From Endomicrobiia bacterium (GTDB taxonomy: Bacteria > Elusimicrobiota > Endomicrobiia > Endomicrobiales > Endomicrobiaceae), in NCBI GenBank assembly GCA_025998355.1, contig BNVV01000053.1:1-8499 (forward strand): a DNA stretch of 8,499 bases, in the 5' to 3' direction. How positions within the stretch are numbered: the stretch's first letter is position 1; every line of letters begins with the position of its first letter. The notes under the pieces were generated by a model that worked only from the letters and a program-made list of their open reading frames with translations, did no database searches and had not been told where the DNA came from. Shown one piece after another: positions 6,533 to 8,499 of the stretch. Position numbers and translations under genes: made by a program.

Positions 6533-7414
6533 TCATACATTTTGCACCCATCCGTTCTTAAGATTTAACAGCTTGAGATAATTCACAACCTCCTCATACT
6601 TTTCCTTTGCCAAAGAATGCGACAATTCTTTAAAATTATTTGATTTATAGGCGGGATGATACTGAGCCATTAAACTTACAAAAGTTTTTGCCGAAAATTC
6701 TTTTGCTATAAATTCTAAAACTTTTTTAGTATTCTCAATATTTTTTGGCAAAACCAAATGTCTTATAATGATGCCTTTTTTTGCTACTCCGTTACTATCA
6801 ACTATCAAATCCCCAACTTGCCTTTTCATTTCTTTTAGAGCCGCTTGATTTGCTTCAACATAGTTTTTAATACCTGAATATTTAAAAGCTATTTCATTAT
6901 CGGAATATTTCATGTCGGGAAGATATATATCAATTATTCCATCAAGCAGTTTTAAAGTTTCGACATTTTCATACCCGCTGCAATTGTAAAGTATGGGTAT
7001 TTGCAAATTTTTTTTACGTGCAAGATAAACAGATTTTGCAATTTGCGCGCTGTAATGTGTAGGTGTAACAAAATTTATATTATGTGCACTTCTGGACTGA
7101 AGTTTGAGCATCATTTTAACTAACTCATCAAGACTTACTTCTCTTCCGTTACCAAGCTGACTTATTGGATAGTTTTGACAAAAAACACACCGCAAAGTGC
7201 AGTTTGAAAAGAAAATTGCTCCTGACCCTTTTTTTGCGCTTATAGGTGGTTCTTCGCCGATATGGATATTGCTGCTTGCAATAAATATTTTATCAGAAGT
7301 TTTGCAAAAGCCTTTTTGCCCCAAATTCCTGTTTACGTCACATTTTCTTGGACAAATTGTACATTTATCCATCATCGAGTAAAGCTGTTCTATATTTTCT
7401 TCAAAATTGATCAT
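6533..7414 (-). CDS. PflX-type radical SAM Fe-S protein (COG1313-like, pyruvate formate-lyase activase homologue)
   Basis: This 293-residue protein carries the radical SAM cluster motif CTLRCVFCQN, with Cys 72, 76 and 79, following GSGAIFFSN. An N-terminal four-cysteine set CTICPRKC...FC (18, 21, 25, 37) and HIGEEPPIS are hallmarks of the PflX group. NINFVTPTHY (112-121), YNCSGYE (143-149), DIYLPDMKY (162-170), EMKRQVGD (195-202) and RHLVLPKN (218-225) also fit the family. It should bind a 4Fe-4S cluster and SAM. Its substrate is not known, and true pyruvate formate-lyase activation is not implied: no formate-lyase gene is in this window. The ATG at 7414 has only a weak ribosome-binding site. 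It is first in a tight four-gene minus-strand array, 74 nt after tRNA-Arg, so readthrough from the tRNA promoter is possible. Confidence 0.92.
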   Translation of the reverse strand: MINFEENIEQLYSMMDKCTICPRKCDVNRNLGQKGFCKTSDKIFIASSNIHIGEEPPISAKKGSGAIFFSNCTLRCVFCQNYPISQLGNGREVSLDELVKMMLKLQSRSAHNINFVTPTHYSAQIAKSVYLARKKNLQIPILYNCSGYENVETLKLLDGIIDIYLPDMKYSDNEIAFKYSGIKNYVEANQAALKEMKRQVGDLIVDSNGVAKKGIIIRHLVLPKNIENTKKVLEFIAKEFSAKTFVSLMAQYHPAYKSNNFKELSHSLAKEKYEEVVNYLKLLNLKNGWVQNV

Positions 7415-7488
7415 TTATATTTTCTAAACAAACTACATTTGCGAGCGGCAAAGATAACGTAAAGATTGGTATGTATACAAACGACAAA

Positions 7489-7561
7489 TGCGCCCATCCG
7501 GACTTGAACCGGAATCACCGGCTCCGGAGGCCGGCGCTCTATCCAATTAAGCTATGGACGC
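7489..7561 (-). tRNA. tRNA-Arg (anticodon CCG)
   Basis: The acceptor GCGTCCA pairs with TGGGCGC (one G-U), and the discriminator is A. The anticodon stem CCGGC/GCCGG has loop CTCCGGA, giving anticodon CCG for CGG codons. The T arm is TCCGG-TTCAAGT-CCGGA, and the D arm contains AGCTTAATTGGATAGAGC. The length is 73 nt. The 3' CCA is not encoded (TTTG follows). Confidence 0.95.
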
Positions 7562-7566
7562 GTCAA

Positions 7567-7595
7567 ATTACATCGCACTAACAAAACTTATACAA
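7567..7595 (-). promoter_or_regulatory. Putative sigma-70 type promoter of tRNA-Arg
   Basis: The -35 is TTGTAT (7595-7590) and the -10 is TGTAAT (7572-7567, five of six consensus bases), with a 17 nt spacer. The -10 lies 5 nt before the mature tRNA 5' end. The -35 match is only partial, so this rests mainly on the spacing and the -10. Confidence 0.45.
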
Positions 7596-7611
7596 TAGAT
7601 TCCTTGTATAA
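7588..7611. repeat. Operator-like inverted repeat over the tRNA-Arg promoter -35
   Basis: TTATACAA (7588-7595) and TTGTATAA (7604-7611) are perfect 8-bp inverted arms separated by 8 bp. The near arm contains the proposed -35. No regulator gene is nearby. Confidence 0.45.
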
Positions 7612-7744
7612 TTATTTTCATATTCATTAGGCTCTCTTCCAAACCGACACATGAATAGTAACATATAGTAATCATGAAAACAAATCAACGTAAAATTTCA
7701 TAACGTATTGTATTGGAATTTTGTCAAACAGAGACAAACGGATT

Positions 7745-7806
7745 AAAACAACGATAGGCTTTTGATAGATGGCATTTTATATATAAAATCATCTTTTTGT
7801 TGTTTT
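7745..7806. repeat. Nested inverted repeats
   Basis: The outer arms AAAACAAC (7745-7752) and GTTGTTTT (7799-7806) are perfect inverted copies. Inside them lies the 16-bp perfect palindrome ATTTTATATATAAAAT (7774-7789), extended by GATG (7768-7771) and CATC (7790-7793). The function is not clear. Confidence 0.5.
7768..7798 (+). terminator. Weak terminator-like hairpin
   Basis: Read on the plus strand, the GATG...CATC stem around the AT palindrome is directly followed by TTTTT. The stem is almost all A-T with a 2-nt bulge, and no plus-strand gene precedes it in this window, so the call is weak. Confidence 0.25.
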
Positions 7807-7850
7807 GCCATATCTTTGCTATAAACCTAATTCTAACACAACAAAAACAG

Positions 7851-7880
7851 TCCGATATGTGTTTTTGGATTTTACACTTA
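7851..7880 (+). repeat. Possible second copy of the transposase-end sequence
   Basis: The sequence TCCGATATGT...GATTTTACA (7851-7876) resembles TCCAATATGT...GATTTTACA at 8128-8151, at the end of the transposase remnant, in the same orientation. It may mark the end of an earlier tandem copy of the same element. The match is short and gapped. Confidence 0.3.
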
Positions 7881-7887
7881 CATAAAA

Positions 7888-8156
7888 GCAAATAAATTAA
7901 CGCGTTTTGGAATTATCCGTGTAGTCCAAAGAGTAACGCTTATATAGAACGATTTAACAGGACAATAAAAGAGCAGTTTTAATAGGAATGGATTGTATAT
8001 AGCGCTGCAGCAAAGCAAACGAGCAGATACGAGATTACTTAAATTGGCATAACACCAAAGGCGTCACAAAAGCTTGAATTACAAAACGCCACTTCATTAT
8101 TCTTTGGTTATCTTTAATGCCAACTAGTCCAATATGTTGTGAGATTTTACATTAGA
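7888..8156 (+). pseudogene. Decayed integrase-core transposase fragment (IS481/IS3-like, C-terminal part)
   Basis: Pieces of the DDE integrase core fall in three frames. NKLTRFGIIRV (from about 7891) is followed by SPKSNAYIERFNRTIKEQF (7923-7979), which contains the third catalytic residue (Glu in IERFNRT). TAA and TAG come next, then EWIVYSAAAKQTS in the same frame. RDYLNWHNTKGVTKA (8030-8074) is in another frame. LNYKTPLHYSLVIFNAN (from 8074) is in a third, then a stop and remnants SNML and DFTL. The order matches the end of IS481-type transposases. The N-terminal half, with the first two Asp residues, was not found. Several stops and frameshifts make it non-functional. Confidence 0.85.
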
Positions 8157-8196
8157 CCTCTTAATAATTAACATATAAAAGTACAATAGAAGTACT

Positions 8197-8328
8197 ATGA
8201 AACAGAAAAAGAAAGCAGGCGGGTCAGATGGAATGGGTTTAATATTAATGGGAGTAAAGAAAGGGACGTTTGACAAAACAGTAAGGATAGCAAGGAGCAA
8301 GAAAAGAAAAAGGGGGAGAGATGAGTAA
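8197..8328 (+). CDS. Small basic protein, unknown
   Basis: A 43-residue ORF, MKQKKKAGGSDGMGLILMGV at the N-terminus and ARSKKRKRGRDE at the C-terminus. It has basic ends around a short Gly/Leu/Ile/Met-rich centre, so nucleic-acid binding is possible but unproven. No good ribosome-binding site is seen. Its stop overlaps the start of the next small ORF (8321). It is on the opposite strand from the other intact genes and follows the insertion-sequence remnant. The purine-rich strand may produce such an ORF by chance. I do not recognise a family. Confidence 0.35.
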   Translation: MKQKKKAGGSDGMGLILMGVKKGTFDKTVRIARSKKRKRGRDE

Positions 8329-8371
8329 AGAGAAAATTGAGTACAGAGAATATTGTAGGAATGATGTTTGA
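8321..8371 (+). CDS. Very short ORF in overlapping cluster, unknown
   Basis: It encodes MSKEKIEYREYCRNDV (16 residues). The ATG is preceded by GGGGGAG with only 2 nt spacing, and it overlaps the stop of the upstream ORF by 8 nt. Its own end overlaps the next ORF. It could be the start of a longer broken gene that continues in the frame of the ORF at 8364. Confidence 0.25.
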   Translation: MSKEKIEYREYCRNDV

Positions 8372-8474
8372 GTACTTCAGGCAATACCCGAACATATTGT
8401 CACTTGAGACATGCAATGTCAGCAAAAGTTGTGCATATAGACTAGGGTACGTAAGAATAAGTATTAACAAGTAG
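8364..8474 (+). CDS. Small ORF, unknown
   Basis: A 36-residue ORF beginning MFEYFRQYPNILSLETCNV and ending LGYVRISINK, followed by tandem TAG stops. AGGA lies 4 nt before the ATG. The composition is protein-like (Tyr, Phe, Cys, Leu mixed). It may be the frameshifted continuation of the ORF at 8321. No family is recognised. Confidence 0.3.
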   Translation: MFEYFRQYPNILSLETCNVSKSCAYRLGYVRISINK

Positions 8475-8499
8475 TAGTGAGTATGCACTAGATGGGAAT

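Larger units (their letters stand above)
7562..7887. other. Non-coding stretch with inverted repeats
   Basis: No credible ORF in any frame; stops are frequent. It holds the proposed tRNA-Arg promoter at its left end, a small inverted repeat TTTGTC/GACAAA (7720-7725, 7733-7738), the nested inverted repeats at 7745-7806, and near 7851 a sequence resembling the end of the transposase remnant. It may contain further unrecognisable insertion-sequence debris. Confidence 0.6.

Noticed and set aside
8124..8488. Minus-strand hydrophobic ORFs of 86 and 97 codons
   Set aside because: Leu/Ser/Phe-rich sequence is the expected complement of a purine-rich strand. There is no ribosome-binding site, and the longer one shows no domain or topology pattern I recognise.

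Overview
This is an AT-rich bacterial window. All recognisable genes lie on the minus strand. Canonical GGAG ribosome-binding sites precede four of its starts, and it contains a lipoprotein signal peptide, two tRNAs without an encoded CCA end, and a rotted insertion sequence. That suggests a diderm-type bacterium with a decaying, perhaps host-associated genome. The housekeeping proteins remind me of Elusimicrobiota (Endomicrobium-like gut symbionts), but this is recall, not a search, and is uncertain. The clear SD sites argue against Bacteroidota.

Right to left, in the direction of transcription: a decayed IS481-like transposase remnant and a cluster of tiny overlapping plus-strand ORFs fill 7.85-8.5 kb. 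A structured intergenic stretch follows, with a plausible promoter for tRNA-Arg(CCG). Then come four tightly packed genes: a PflX-type radical SAM protein, an M16 peptidase with an intact zinc motif, an M16 paralogue with a destroyed zinc motif, and a class II CCA-adding/HD nucleotidyltransferase that starts at TTG. They look like one operon (gaps of about 20-70 nt). The two M16 proteins probably form a heterodimer. The nucleotidyltransferase would finish the CCA ends that neither tRNA here encodes. tRNA-Gly(CCC) follows it.

The left 2.2 kb is the unusual part. A 12-codon leader ORF sits just before a lipoprotein gene. The lipoprotein has a signal peptide, a Pro/Ala/Glu- and Ser-rich stalk and a GC-rich Ala/Leu/Glu/Gln helical region, and it stops at 1230. 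The gene clearly continues in another frame, open to the window edge, carrying two tandem copies of an unrecognised ~135-residue module (180-residue period) that differ mostly by amino-acid replacements. An internal repeat shows that an A5 tract at 1236-1240 is two bases longer than its in-frame copy. Removing two A's restores one long surface-lipoprotein frame (>720 codons). It may be phase-variable, slippage-decoded, reinitiated (TTGA overlap) or newly broken.
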